DNA from: Streptomyces sp. LBL
GTDB lineage: Bacteria > Actinomycetota > Actinomycetes > Streptomycetales > Streptomycetaceae
Reading direction: 5' to 3'
Length of the DNA: 64,000 nt
Assembly: GCF_029893585.1 (NCBI RefSeq)
Contig: NZ_JARXYX010000032.1
Span: forward strand, 58,216 to 122,215
Shown: positions 1 through 8,747 of the stretch, piece by piece
Numbering within the stretch: the stretch's first letter is position 1
How the letters are laid out: each line of letters opens with the position of its first letter
The notes under the pieces: generated by a model
The model's input: only the letters and a program-made list of their open reading frames with translations
Database searches by the model: none
What the model was told of the DNA's origin: nothing
Made by a program: the position numbers and the translations under genes

Positions 1-190
1 GCTGTTTGACGAGCGGGCGGGGCCGCCTCGGCATGAAGGAAGCAGCCCCTTCCACCGCCACTGACGCAGGGTCAACGCTCGGCGCCTTTCACGTCGCGTC
101 CGCTGCGGCTCCGCAGTGTGCTCAGGCGGGGTGTCCCGCGTCCCTGCACCGGCTCACACCGTCTACAGGTCGTAACCGGACACCTCGCGA
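1..190. other. Left edge without a supported gene
   Basis: I see no convincing coding frame, RNA gene or repeat here. Short open frames exist but lack family resemblance and ribosome sites. The stretch is too short to judge whether it is the end of a gene outside the window. Confidence 0.4.
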
Positions 191-703
191 TCACGCCATG
201 CCCCTGGCCTCGCTGAGGTGAGCCTTCACGTCCCGCTCGGCGTGCCTGGCAGGCACCTCATCCCCGGCTTTGTTGTGCCGTTCTGCCGCCTTCGCCGAAT
301 CTTGCGCCGCGTCCAACTCTCGCTTGATCTCCCTGGCGCGGCTCGCTCCACGACAGTCAGTTTGCGCTGAACTGATCTCGGCCTGCGTCCTCCGGTTGTA
401 CCTTGCGGCTTCGTCCGCGTCAGGCCGCTGACCGTCGGCTGCCAGGGCTTTCTCATTGAGAGCGATGGCGGTTTGGATCCTCGAGCGGCAGACAGAACCG
501 GTAGCCCGGGGCTGCCGGGCCGCGTCCCACGGTGTCACTACAGGCGTGTGGCCCTCGTCCAGTGGTGTCGCCACCGGCATGGCTTCGTCCAGCGGAGCAG
601 CGACAGGAGGGTGGCCTTCGGCTGCCGCAGGTGATGCGGCGCCGCCACCTGCGATGGCGACGGCGATACCGATGGAATACAGGAGACTCTTTGCGCGTTT
701 CAT
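191..703 (-). CDS. Secreted hypothetical protein, charged C-terminal half
   Basis: I do not recognise a family. The 170-residue product begins with a Sec-type signal: Lys/Arg, a hydrophobic stretch (about residues 5-22), then an Ala-rich cleavage region. Next comes a Pro/Thr-rich segment with three imperfect copies of a P-L/W-D-E-(A/G) repeat. The C-terminal 110 residues are highly charged and Ala-rich, helix-forming, with two cysteines that could pair. I chose the ATG at 703 because an AAGAAGGG ribosome site lies about 5 bases before it; the in-frame GTG at 709 sits inside that site. It is followed in the same orientation by another secreted orphan at 900-1337. Its role is unknown; a wall- or envelope-associated helical protein is the most that can be said. 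Confidence 0.6.
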   Translation of the reverse strand: MKRAKSLLYSIGIAVAIAGGGAASPAAAEGHPPVAAPLDEAMPVATPLDEGHTPVVTPWDAARQPRATGSVCRSRIQTAIALNEKALAADGQRPDADEAARYNRRTQAEISSAQTDCRGASRAREIKRELDAAQDSAKAAERHNKAGDEVPARHAERDVKAHLSEARGMA

Positions 704-899
704 GATCACCCTTCTTTAGGTATGGCGCATGATTCGGCGTCACGGTCGTGCGCCGAAAATGCATACCAAAGTGTCGACATGCGGTCCTTCTGATACTGAC
801 GAGTGGCCTGCCGAGGCGTCGTCAGCAGTGAATCCGCGCCACCTTGAAATTCCATAGCGCGCGATCCATTTTTCGCCTTTCGCACACCTAGCCCAGAGC

Positions 900-1337
900 T
901 CACGGATCGCAATTCACCTTGGCGTCATTACGGTTACGCCAGCAGGCGTCATCTTCGCTACCGGGAACGATATCTCCGTCGCCATCCAGAAGATACATTT
1001 CGAACTTGAAACAGTGATTCTCTGCTAGGTTTAAATAACTCCCGCGTAAGGCGCTGACCTTTGTGTATTTTCCATAGCAGGAAGCTTCTATCTCATACTT
1101 GGTGAAGAAACCAGTCTGGTCGAAGACGCCGAGTTTCGCACTTCTGCCATCACGCAAACCGTCACACAGCTCGACGACGTCACCGACCGGCCAGAAATCG
1201 ACCCTTCCTCCCTTACCTACGGTGCTGAACTCGTTCGCGTACATCCAGTAGTGCGGACTACTGGCCGCCTGCGCTGGACTCGGCACGAGCGTCCATGAAG
1301 ACAGACAAGCAAACACTGACGTGGCCGCCCCCAACAA
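900..1337 (-). CDS. Secreted hypothetical protein with four or more cysteines, TTA codon
   Basis: The product has a hydrophobic leader ending in an Ala-X-Ala motif (PSPAQA, about residue 24). A roughly 120-residue exported domain follows, rich in aromatic residues and cysteines (in CDGLRDG, ASCYGK, NHCFKFE, DACWRN and VNCDP), so a disulfide-bonded extracellular fold is likely. No family is recognised. No ATG is available; TTG at 1337 is used, and a strong AGGAGGAA site about 20 bases upstream suggests the true start may be slightly earlier at a non-standard codon. The gene is noticeably less GC-rich than its neighbours. It contains a TTA leucine codon (1032-1034), which in Streptomyces makes translation depend on the bldA tRNA. 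Both points suggest acquired DNA and late expression. Confidence 0.6.
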   Translation of the reverse strand: MLGAATSVFACLSSWTLVPSPAQAASSPHYWMYANEFSTVGKGGRVDFWPVGDVVELCDGLRDGRSAKLGVFDQTGFFTKYEIEASCYGKYTKVSALRGSYLNLAENHCFKFEMYLLDGDGDIVPGSEDDACWRNRNDAKVNCDP

Positions 1338-1793
1338 TCGCCGCCCAATCGATTCTTCCTCCTGCGATCGGATTCATTACGATACGACTCGGCCTGCCGG
1401 TCGGAATGGCCGAGAGTCCGTTTCGGATTCACCAACAGGCTGCCGTACGAATCATGGGGATGTCGTTAGCGCTGAGTCGTCGGTGACTTGGAGATGCGTC
1501 TACTCGAGCTGAAGAGACTGCGCCGCTTGCAGCAGCGGGCTGGGTCCGCGGGCAATAGGAGCAGCCGCTGGTCGATGCCGGTTCCCGCCGCGACGCCGGC
1601 TGCCGGACGGGCGGCAGCCTCACGGCTGGCCATTTTTGGCGCCTGCGGGCCGACATCCGTTGACACGGTTGCTTGGGTAAATTTAGCCTCCACCCCAGGG
1701 CTTTACCTGCGGTTTTTGCTAAATAGCCAGTGCCGACCAACGTCTGACTAGTGTCCCTCGTCCCTGCTCGGCCGCATCCAAACGGGGTTTACG
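1338..1793. other. 456-bp intergenic stretch, nothing recognised
   Basis: Short frames exist on both strands but show no recognisable domain, signal peptide or ribosome site. The region links the lower-GC left end to the AraC gene and probably holds promoters for the secreted ORF (minus) and for araC (plus), though I cannot point to convincing hexamers. Confidence 0.35.
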
Positions 1794-2784
1794 ATGATCG
1801 AGAAGGTGTTCCGGAGCGACAACGTGCCCTCGGCCGATCGCTTCAATGCGTGGCGCAAACGACTAGGCAGGGACGTCTCCCCCTCTCGGCTCCAGCAGTA
1901 ACCAGGGGGACGGTTTCCGGGCGGAGACACGCTTGCTCAGGCTCGGTGGCTCACGCGTGTGGTCCACGGTCGTGGACCCCGCGACCATCCGGCGTACACG
2001 GGAACTCGTCCGTCAGTCCGATCCTGGGGTCTACACACTGCTCCTGCCGCTCAGTGGCAGAACCGAAGTGGCCCAGGCCGACCGGGAAGCCGTCCACGGC
2101 CCCTTCGACATGCACGTCCTGGACTCCTCCCGGCCCGTTCACCTTCGTCTCCTCGGCAGCCCATCGGTTTCCCTGATCGGGGCCGACGTTCCCAAGGCCG
2201 GATTTCCGCTGCCCGCTCCTTGGATGGACCGCCTCCTCACCCAACGAATACCGGGCCGGGAAGGCGTCGGGGCCCTGCTGTCGGGATTCCTCCTGCAACT
2301 AACCCACGACACCGCCTCCTACCGCTCGTCCGACGGCCCGCGACTGGAGGCGGCACTCCTCGAACTGCTGACCGTGCTGTTCGCCCATCACCTCGACGCG
2401 GACGCCAGCAGCGCGCCCAACAGCGCCCGGCGCGCTCTGCTCCTGCAGATCCAGTCATTCATCCGCCAGCACCTGCAAGATCCCCAACTGGCCCCACCGG
2501 CCATCGCCGCCGCGCACCACATCTCCGTCAGCTACCTGCACCGCGTCTTCCAGGGAGAGGGCATCACCGTCTCATCCTGGATCCGTGAGCAACGTCTGGC
2601 GAACGCCCGCCGAGACATGACCGACCCCATATTACGCAGCACCCCCATCCACGTAATTGCCTCTCGCTGGGGTTTCCCACGAGCCGCCGACTTCAGCCGT
2701 ACGTTCCGCAACACCTATGGCATACCACCAAGGGACTACCGGGACCACGCTTCAACCCAGCTCCCACCGCCTCCCGCTCCGTGA
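1794..2784 (+). pseudogene. AraC-family regulator split by a one-base frameshift
   Basis: Frame one opens at ATG 1794 with the usual start of AraC-binding-like-domain regulators (MIEKVFRSDNVPSADRF) and stops at the TAA at 1899-1901. The next frame carries on the same protein (SNQGDGFRAETRLLRLG...) through the ligand-binding-like domain to a complete C-terminal double helix-turn-helix (ISVSYLHRVFQ ... AADFSRTFRNTYGIPPRDYR), ending at 2784. Removing one base near 1892-1893 (CGGCTCCAGC) would join the two halves. The downstream part alone could start at TTG 1933, but it would lack the first 45 or so residues. A TTA codon at 2632-2634 would make it bldA-dependent. Either the gene is broken or the shift is a sequencing error; the protein is otherwise intact. 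Confidence 0.75.
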
Positions 2785-2815
2785 CACTCGCCAGGTAGAC
2801 CCAATCCACCGCCCA

Positions 2816-2843
2816 CTAGTACTACCACCGGCTGTAGTACTAG
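2816..2843. terminator. Perfect 10-bp inverted repeat after araC
   Basis: CTAGTACTAC and GTAGTACTAG are separated by 8 bases. The hairpin lies 30 bp after the araC stop and about 120 bp before the TPR gene. No U-run follows, so it could be a terminator typical of high-GC genomes or an operator for the downstream gene. The AT-rich arms are unusual in this genome and favour a protein-binding site. Confidence 0.45.
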
Positions 2844-2965
2844 CCTCGGCTGCCATGGTGTTTGCGGCCGTTGGACGTGGCAGAAATCGCTAGATAGATG
2901 TGCGTCGGCAAGCACCGGACCACGCCAGACGAGGAAGCAGAGAGAGCGCCAGGGGGCTAATCGCG

Positions 2966-3895
2966 ATGGAACAGCAGGAAGTCGACCAATTCGCATCTTG
3001 GGAGCGCGACCGCTATGGAGTGCCCTTCCTGACCAAATGTGCAGCCAGACTGCGCGCACTTGGGAGAGATGCTGACGCCGAAGCAGTCAAACTGCTGAGC
3101 CAGGGTTCTTTGACGGAGGCAGAGACGTGGTTCCGTGCCGCTGCCGCAAAGGAACCGGAGATAGAGAGCCCGAGCAAGTTCATGTTGGCCGAATTCCTGG
3201 CCCGTCAGGGGAGGGATGGTGAGGCCGAAGGCTGGTACCGCCGGGCCGCGCTGGCGACCGACGGCAGCTACGACGTGCGGCCGGCCGCGGAGCATCTGGG
3301 TGACCTCCTCTCAGCGCGTAGGGCGTACGAGGAAGCCGAGACCTGGTACTGCCGGGCCTACTACGGTGACGACCCGCCCGGTTCCACCTGGAAGCCACCT
3401 CTGGGAGAGCGGATTCGACCGATCGACTTTGCGAGCAGGCAGCCCGGGGTTGCTCACAAGCGTGCTGCCGCCCTGCTGGCCATGGGGAAGGTGGCTGAAG
3501 CCGATGCGTTCCTCGCCGAAGCCGAGGAGGATCAACGCCGGAACCCGCCCGCCGGGCTGGCGGAAGTCGTCACGACAGCGGTACTCACCGGCGCGCTGGT
3601 TCCCTTTCTCCAGACCATGGTGAGCAAGGCGGGAGAAGACAGCTACCAGGCGGCGCGGGCCATGATCCATCGGTGGGCCACGACGCTCCGCCGATCACCG
3701 ACCCCGGAAAGTCCCCCGGAACAAGCAGGCATGGAAGGCGTGGTGCTGCGGATATCCGCTCACGTCTCCAACGAGGCACTGCGGCAACTGGCCGATCTGG
3801 ACTTCGCTGTGATCCGACAGACCATGGGGAGCGCTGTCGAAGTGTCCTGGGACGAGAGCTCGCACGAGTGGAAGATCACCCCAGTCCACCGGTGA
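2966..3895 (+). CDS. TPR-like helical repeat protein
   Basis: The 309-residue product contains several degenerate TPR/Sel1-type helix pairs. Visible units include LTEAETWFRAAAAKEP, RDGEAEGWYRRAALA, YEEAETWYCRAYYGD and KVAEADAFLAEAEED. The C-terminal 90 residues form a separate alpha/beta tail (VVLRISAHVSNEALRQLADL) resembling a small effector-associated domain, but I cannot name it. No signal peptide is present, so it is cytosolic. ATG 2966 is chosen because an AGGGGG stretch lies 8-10 bases before it; an in-frame ATG/GTG-like start at 2900 would add 22 unconvincing residues. TPR proteins of this kind usually scaffold protein-protein contacts; no partner is evident nearby. Confidence 0.65.
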   Translation: MEQQEVDQFASWERDRYGVPFLTKCAARLRALGRDADAEAVKLLSQGSLTEAETWFRAAAAKEPEIESPSKFMLAEFLARQGRDGEAEGWYRRAALATDGSYDVRPAAEHLGDLLSARRAYEEAETWYCRAYYGDDPPGSTWKPPLGERIRPIDFASRQPGVAHKRAAALLAMGKVAEADAFLAEAEEDQRRNPPAGLAEVVTTAVLTGALVPFLQTMVSKAGEDSYQAARAMIHRWATTLRRSPTPESPPEQAGMEGVVLRISAHVSNEALRQLADLDFAVIRQTMGSAVEVSWDESSHEWKITPVHR

Positions 3896-4003
3896 CTGCA
3901 CGTGACTTCCAGGGTGTAGCGGCTCGATGTCCCGCCAGCCTCACCGGTCTTCCCGGAGGCAGCTGAGCGGGGATCAGTAGTACGGGTTGTATGTCTCACC
4001 GGC

Positions 4004-5065
4004 ATCGCGACACCGCCGATCACGAAGATGGCCGCGTACGGCGCGGTCGGCTCGGCCCTCAACACCGGCCGCGGGGTCGCCGAAGACCGGGCGACCGGCT
4101 GGCTGCGGCAGCTGCGGGTGACGCCGATGACCTCGCACCAGGTCGTGATCGGCCGGGCGCTGGCCGGCTCCGTGACGGTGCTCCCGGCGATCGTCGCGGT
4201 GCTCGAGGCGGGCGGGCTGCTCAACGGCGTACGGCTGGACGTATGGCAGTGGGCGCTCGTCGCGGTGCTGCTGTGGCTCGGCTCGACCCCCTTCACCCTG
4301 CTCGGGCTCGGCAACGGTTACCGGCTGACCGCGCAGACCACGGGCGTGGCGAACATGGTGTGCAACCTGGGGCTGGCGGTGGTAGGCGGCCTGTGGTTCC
4401 CGGTCAGCCTCACCACGGAACTGGACCGGGCCCGCTCGGCGCTGTCCGCGGCGGGCGTCGAACTGGTCCTGAGCCAGTCGGGCCCGCCGCTGCCCCCACA
4501 GACGGAGGTCCTGCTCGGGTGGGTGGTACGCGAGGCGGTCACCAACGTCCTCCGGCACAGCGAGGCGAACCGGTGCAGGGTCGCGGTGGCGGGGGTGGGG
4601 GCAGGCGCGAGCGCAGGCGCAGGCGCCGGGGAACGTGTGCGGTCGACGGTGACGGATGACGGGGTCGGGGCGGAGACGTCGGCTCAGGCGCCGGTATCGG
4701 TGTCGGGTGCGGCACCGGTGTCGGGTGCGGCACCGAATACAGCATCGGCACCGGCTTCGGCATCGGTATCGGATACGGCATCGGCATCGGCATCGGCTTC
4801 GGCTTCGGCATCAGTTGCGGCCTCGGGGGGCGTGGGCTCGGGCGTCGGGTTCCGGAGCGTTCTCGGCGGTACCGGGCTCAAGGGGCTGACGGAACGCCTG
4901 GCTGCGGCCGGTGGCTCACTGACGGCCGGGCCGGGGACACGGGGCGGGTTCGTGGTGAAGGCGGAACTGCCGGTGGAGGCACTTGGGCCGACGGAGACTG
5001 TCGGGCCGGTGGACACGGTGGGGGCATCTGGGGCGACGGAGGCAGTCGGCGCGACGGGGCCTTGA
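4004..5065 (+). pseudogene. ABC-2 permease fragment fused in frame to a histidine-kinase ATPase tail
   Basis: Residues 1-128 from ATG 4028 are the middle of an ABC-2 type drug-export permease (ALNTGRGVAEDRATGWLRQLRVTP, GNGYRLTAQTTGVANM, GGLWFPVSL). Homology already begins upstream at 4004 (GIATPPITK), with no start codon before it, so the 5' part is missing. At VSL (4403-4411) the reading passes straight into a NarL-type sensor kinase C-terminus: TTELDRARSAL, the N-box VREAVTNVLRHSEA, DDGVGAE and GTGLKGLTERLAAAGG. The kinase sensor, its phospho-accepting histidine and the permease C-terminus are all lost. The normal order is ATPase, permease, kinase, regulator, so a deletion joined two operon members. 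A Ser/Ala repeat (about 4720-4840) has expanded inside the ATPase domain. Function is unlikely. Confidence 0.8.
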
Positions 5066-5246
5066 GATCGGTGGACACGGCTGAATCGGCGAGGCCGGTG
5101 AACAGGGCCGCAGGGCCTGGGGCCGACGGGAAGAGCGGAGCCGTCGGAGTCAGCCGTGGCGGGTGGAGACACCCGGGTCAGTGGGGTGGGCAGAACCGCT
5201 GAACACGACGGGCTCCGGCCTGTCGCTCGCGCTCTACCCTTGGGCC

Positions 5247-5888
5247 GTGAACGAGATGCCCCGGGAGCGCCGGCCCGCCAAGTCGATCAGGGTTCTGCTT
5301 GCGGAGGACCAGGGGATGATGCGCGGGGCGCTCGCGCTGTTGCTCGGGATGGAGGACGACATCGAGGTCGTCGCTCAGGTGGCGGCCGGGGACGTGATCG
5401 TGGACGCGGCCCTCGCCCACCGCCCGGACGTCGCGCTCCTCGACATCGAACTGCCCGGCAAGAGCGGTCTGGACGCCGCCGCCGAACTGCGCGACCAGAC
5501 CCCCGACTGCCGCGTGCTGATCCTGACCACGTTCGGCCGCCCCGGCTATCTGCGGCGGGCCATGGAGGCGGGCGCCGCCGGTTTCCTCGTCAAGGACGGC
5601 CCCGTGGAGGAGTTGGCCGCGTCGATCCGTCGCGTTCTGACCGGCGAGACGGTCATCGACCCGGCGCTCGCGGCAGCCGCGCTCAGCGCCGGACCCAACC
5701 CGCTCACCGCCCGCGAGTGCGACGCCCTCAATGCCTCCGCGGACGGCGCGACCGTCGCCGACATCGCCGTCCGCCTCCACCTCTCGGAGTCCACGGTCCG
5801 CAACTATCTCTCCTCCGCCATCGGGAAGACGCACACCCGCAACCGCATGGAGGCAATGCGGGAGGCCCGCCGCCAGGGCTGGCTGTAG
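5247..5888 (+). CDS. NarL/LuxR-type response regulator, partner kinase lost
   Basis: A receiver domain (about residues 12-125) shows the acidic pair (LAEDQ), the phospho-acceptor Asp in VALLDIELPGKSG, the Thr in ILTTFG and the Lys in FLVKDG. A LuxR-type helix-turn-helix follows (LTAREC ... VADIAVRLHLSESTVRNYLSSAIGKT). GTG 5247 is preferred over an upstream in-frame ATG because alignment with the family starts near it; ATG 5256 is also possible. In intact copies of this locus the regulator is phosphorylated by the kinase encoded just upstream and controls an export ABC transporter. Here only the kinase ATPase tail remains, so the regulator is an orphan that would need another kinase or acetyl phosphate. 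Confidence 0.85.
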   Translation: MNEMPRERRPAKSIRVLLAEDQGMMRGALALLLGMEDDIEVVAQVAAGDVIVDAALAHRPDVALLDIELPGKSGLDAAAELRDQTPDCRVLILTTFGRPGYLRRAMEAGAAGFLVKDGPVEELAASIRRVLTGETVIDPALAAAALSAGPNPLTARECDALNASADGATVADIAVRLHLSESTVRNYLSSAIGKTHTRNRMEAMREARRQGWL

Positions 5889-6157
5889 GCACCCGAAGGA
5901 CACCCTGATCAGCCAGAACTCAGCCCTCCCCCGCCCGGAGACCCGGAGATCCGGACCCCCGATCCCCAAGAGAAGCTAAAAAAATCGTTAGTGCGCCAAA
6001 GCATCGGAATAGTTGCCCGGGCGCACGTGGTTCACCCTGCACATATCCCGTTACGGATCAGCGGCACGACGTTCGACAGCACGACTCCGACGCCGGCTCC
6101 GTCACGGATCAGCAGTAAGCAGTACGAATCCGTTCCCAGGCCTGGAGGCCTCACTTC

Positions 6158-7897
6158 ATGACGCACTCGTCGACCGACCAACCCGCACGCGGAGCGAGCG
6201 GGGCCGTCGTCCCGGTGCTCGCGTTCGCGGGCATCGTGGTCGCGGTGATGCAGACCCTGCTCGTCCCGGTCATCAAGGACCTGCCGCAACTGCTGGGCAC
6301 CTCGCCCAGCAACGCCACCTGGGTCCTGACGTCCACCCTCCTGTCGGGTGCCGTGGCCACTCCGATCATGGGCCGCCTCGGCGACCTGTACGGCAAGCGG
6401 CGCATGCTGATCTTCAGCCTCTCGGTGATGGTGGCGGGCGCCCTGCTCAGCGCTCTCACCAACGACCTGCTCGCCATGATCGCGGGCCGTTCCCTCCAGG
6501 GCTTCGCGATGGGCGCGATACCGCTCGGCATCGGCCTGATGCGGGACATGCTGCCCCGCGAGAAGCTCGGCTCGGCGATGGCCCTGATGAGCTCCTCGAT
6601 CGGCGTCGGCGGCGGCCTCGCGCTGCCCGGCGCGGCCCTGATCGCCCAGCACGCCGACTGGCACGCACTCTTCTACGGCGCCGCCGGCCTCGGTGTCCTC
6701 GCCATCGTCCTCACCCTCCTCGTCGTTCCCGAGTCCCCGGCGCGTGCCGAGGGCACCTTCGACGTCCTGGGCGCGATCGGCCTGTCCGTCGGCCTCGTCC
6801 TCTTCCTGCTGCCGATCACCAAGGGCAGTGACTGGGGCTGGACCTCCGGCACCACGCTCGGCCTGTTCGGCGCCGCGGCGGTCGTGCTCGTCCTGTGGGG
6901 CGTGATGGAGCTGCGCCTCAAGGCACCGCTGGTGGACCTGCGCACCACGGCCCGCCCGGCCGTGCTCTTCACCAACCTCGCCTCGATCATGGTCGGCGTC
7001 TCGTTCTACGTCGTCTCGCTGGTTCTCCCGCAGCTGCTCCAGCTGCCGAAGGCCACCGGCTACGGACTCGGCCAGTCGATGGTCACCGCGGGCCTGCTGG
7101 TCGCGCCGCTCGGCCTGACCATGATGCTCACGGCTCCCGTCTACGCCCGGCTGTCCGCGAAGTACGGCCCCAAGTTCACCCTGATCCTCGGCATGCTGAT
7201 CATCGCGATCGGCTACGGCTCCGGCCTCGTCCTGATGAGCGCCGCCTGGCAGAGCCTCGTCATCGCGGTGCTCCTGGGCGCGGGCATCGGCCTCGCCTAC
7301 TCCTCGCTGCCCGCGCTGATCATCGGCGCGGTCCCGGCCTCGGAGACGGGCGCGGCGAACGGCCTCAACACCCTGATGCGGTCCATCGGTACGTCGGTCT
7401 CCAGCGCCGTCATCGGCATGGTTCTCGCCAACACCGCGAACAACGTGAACGGCGTGGCGATCCCGACCATGCACGGCTTCCGGGTCTCCTTCATGATCGC
7501 GACCGGCGCCGTCGTCCTCGGCATGGTCCTGGCCTTCTTCCTGCCCCGCACCCGCCCGGCTGCCGGCCCGCAGCTGCGGGCCAGCAGCGAGGAGGACGCC
7601 AACCTGGAGCACGCCGAGGAGGTCCTGCGCGGCTTCCGCGGCCGGGTCCTGTCCGCCGCCGGCACCCCGGTCGCCCGCGCCAACGTCACCCTGATCGACC
7701 GCCGCGGCCGGCAGGCCGGCGCGACGCTCTCCGCCGAGGACGGCACCTACGCCCTCACGGTCCCGACCCAGGGCGCGTACGTCCTGGCCGCCCGCGCCAC
7801 CGGCCACGGCCCGCTCGCCTCGTCCGCCACCCACGCGGGCGACGACCGGCCGGTCGACCTGGACCTGGCGCTGCCGGGCCAGGCGGTCTCCGTCTGA
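6158..7897 (+). CDS. DHA2-family MFS exporter with C-terminal carboxypeptidase-regulatory-like domain
   Basis: The first roughly 475 residues form a 14-helix drug:proton antiporter. Motif A is visible between helices 2 and 3 (GRLGDLYGKRRM), as is the motif C-like glycine-rich helix 5 (GGGLALPGAAL). Such proteins export hydrophobic compounds using the proton gradient. Unusually, the protein continues for about 100 residues into a soluble tail (FRGRVLSAAGTPVARANVTLIDRRG ... GTYALTVPTQGAYVLAARA) with the pattern of carboxypeptidase regulatory-like beta-sandwich domains. The start ATG follows GGAGG by several bases. It is separated from the response regulator by 269 bp and is probably transcribed alone, ending at a strong hairpin. 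Confidence 0.85.
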   Translation: MTHSSTDQPARGASGAVVPVLAFAGIVVAVMQTLLVPVIKDLPQLLGTSPSNATWVLTSTLLSGAVATPIMGRLGDLYGKRRMLIFSLSVMVAGALLSALTNDLLAMIAGRSLQGFAMGAIPLGIGLMRDMLPREKLGSAMALMSSSIGVGGGLALPGAALIAQHADWHALFYGAAGLGVLAIVLTLLVVPESPARAEGTFDVLGAIGLSVGLVLFLLPITKGSDWGWTSGTTLGLFGAAAVVLVLWGVMELRLKAPLVDLRTTARPAVLFTNLASIMVGVSFYVVSLVLPQLLQLPKATGYGLGQSMVTAGLLVAPLGLTMMLTAPVYARLSAKYGPKFTLILGMLIIAIGYGSGLVLMSAAWQSLVIAVLLGAGIGLAYSSLPALIIGAVPASETGAANGLNTLMRSIGTSVSSAVIGMVLANTANNVNGVAIPTMHGFRVSFMIATGAVVLGMVLAFFLPRTRPAAGPQLRASSEEDANLEHAEEVLRGFRGRVLSAAGTPVARANVTLIDRRGRQAGATLSAEDGTYALTVPTQGAYVLAARATGHGPLASSATHAGDDRPVDLDLALPGQAVSV

Positions 7898-7930
7898 CGT
7901 CCCCGGGCTCCCGTACCCGCCGTCCCCTCC

Positions 7931-7966
7931 CCGCACCCCCTGTCGCATCCGCGGCAGGGGGTGCGG
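7931..7966 (+). terminator. Strong hairpin after the MFS gene
   Basis: A 16-bp stem (CCGCACCCCCTGTCGC paired with GCGGCAGGGGGTGCGG, one G-T pair) closes a 4-base loop. It sits 33 bp past the exporter stop, has no U-tract, and is typical of high-GC terminators. Confidence 0.7.
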
Positions 7967-7993
7967 CAGCATTGACTCCCACACGCTCATGCA

Positions 7994-8043
7994 CCGTGCA
8001 CCGCCGTGCACCGCCGTGCACCGCCGTGCACCGCCGTGCACCA
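7994..8043. repeat. 10-bp tandem repeat, about five copies
   Basis: The unit CCGCCGTGCA repeats head to tail just upstream of the methyltransferase ribosome site. It is non-coding and directly abuts the 5' leader, so copy number could affect leader spacing or structure. Confidence 0.85.
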
Positions 8044-8074
8044 CCGGCACCCCCGTACGACCGAAAGGACCCCC

Positions 8075-8725
8075 ATGCCCGCGGCCCCCAAGCCCGAGAT
8101 CCTGGCCGCCTTCGAGGCCGCGAAGGGGTTCATGCCCACGGGTGAGGGACTCGCCCTGTACGCGGCGGCCGTCGAGGCCGGGCGGCTCGGGCTGCCGCTG
8201 CTGGAGGTCGGCACGTACTGCGGGCGTTCCGCGGTCCTGCTCGCGGACGCGGCCCGTGCGGCCGGGGTCGTCGCGCTCACCGTCGACCACCACCGCGGCA
8301 GCGAGGAGCAGCAGCCGGGCTGGGAGTACCACGACCCGGAGACGGTCGACCCCGAGACCGGCCTGATGGACACGCTTCCCACGTTCCGCCGCACGCTGCA
8401 CCGGGCGGGCCTGGAGGAGCACGTCGTCGCGCTCGTCGGCCGCTCGCCCCAGGTCGCGAAGGTCTGGGGCGCCCCCCTCGGGTTCGTCTTCATCGACGGT
8501 GGGCACACCGACGAGCACGCGAACGCCGATTACGAGGGCTGGGCGCCGCATGTCGCCGAGGGCGGGCTGCTCCTCATCCACGACGTGTTCCCGGACCCGG
8601 TGGACGAGTTCACCGGCCAGGCCCCCTACCGCGTCCACCTCCGCGCCCTCGCGTCCGGCGCGTTCACGGAGGTCTCGGCGACGGATTCGCTGCGCGTGCT
8701 GCGGCGAACGGGGACGGGGATCTGA
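8075..8725 (+). CDS. Class I SAM-dependent methyltransferase (Methyltransf_24 type)
   Basis: The 216-residue cytosolic enzyme has motif I as LLEVGTYCGRSAVLL and an acidic strand-2 end (ALTVDHHRG). The motif FVFIDGGHTDEHANADYEGW is the aspartate/histidine signature of Methyltransf_24 and cephalosporin-hydroxylase-like proteins. The substrate cannot be read from sequence. ATG 8075 has GAAAGGA 7-12 bases before it. The gene is followed 22 bp later by a cell-wall amidase, so co-transcription is possible. Confidence 0.8.
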   Translation: MPAAPKPEILAAFEAAKGFMPTGEGLALYAAAVEAGRLGLPLLEVGTYCGRSAVLLADAARAAGVVALTVDHHRGSEEQQPGWEYHDPETVDPETGLMDTLPTFRRTLHRAGLEEHVVALVGRSPQVAKVWGAPLGFVFIDGGHTDEHANADYEGWAPHVAEGGLLLIHDVFPDPVDEFTGQAPYRVHLRALASGAFTEVSATDSLRVLRRTGTGI

Positions 8726-8747
8726 GGGCCCGGTTAGAGTCGCAGAC

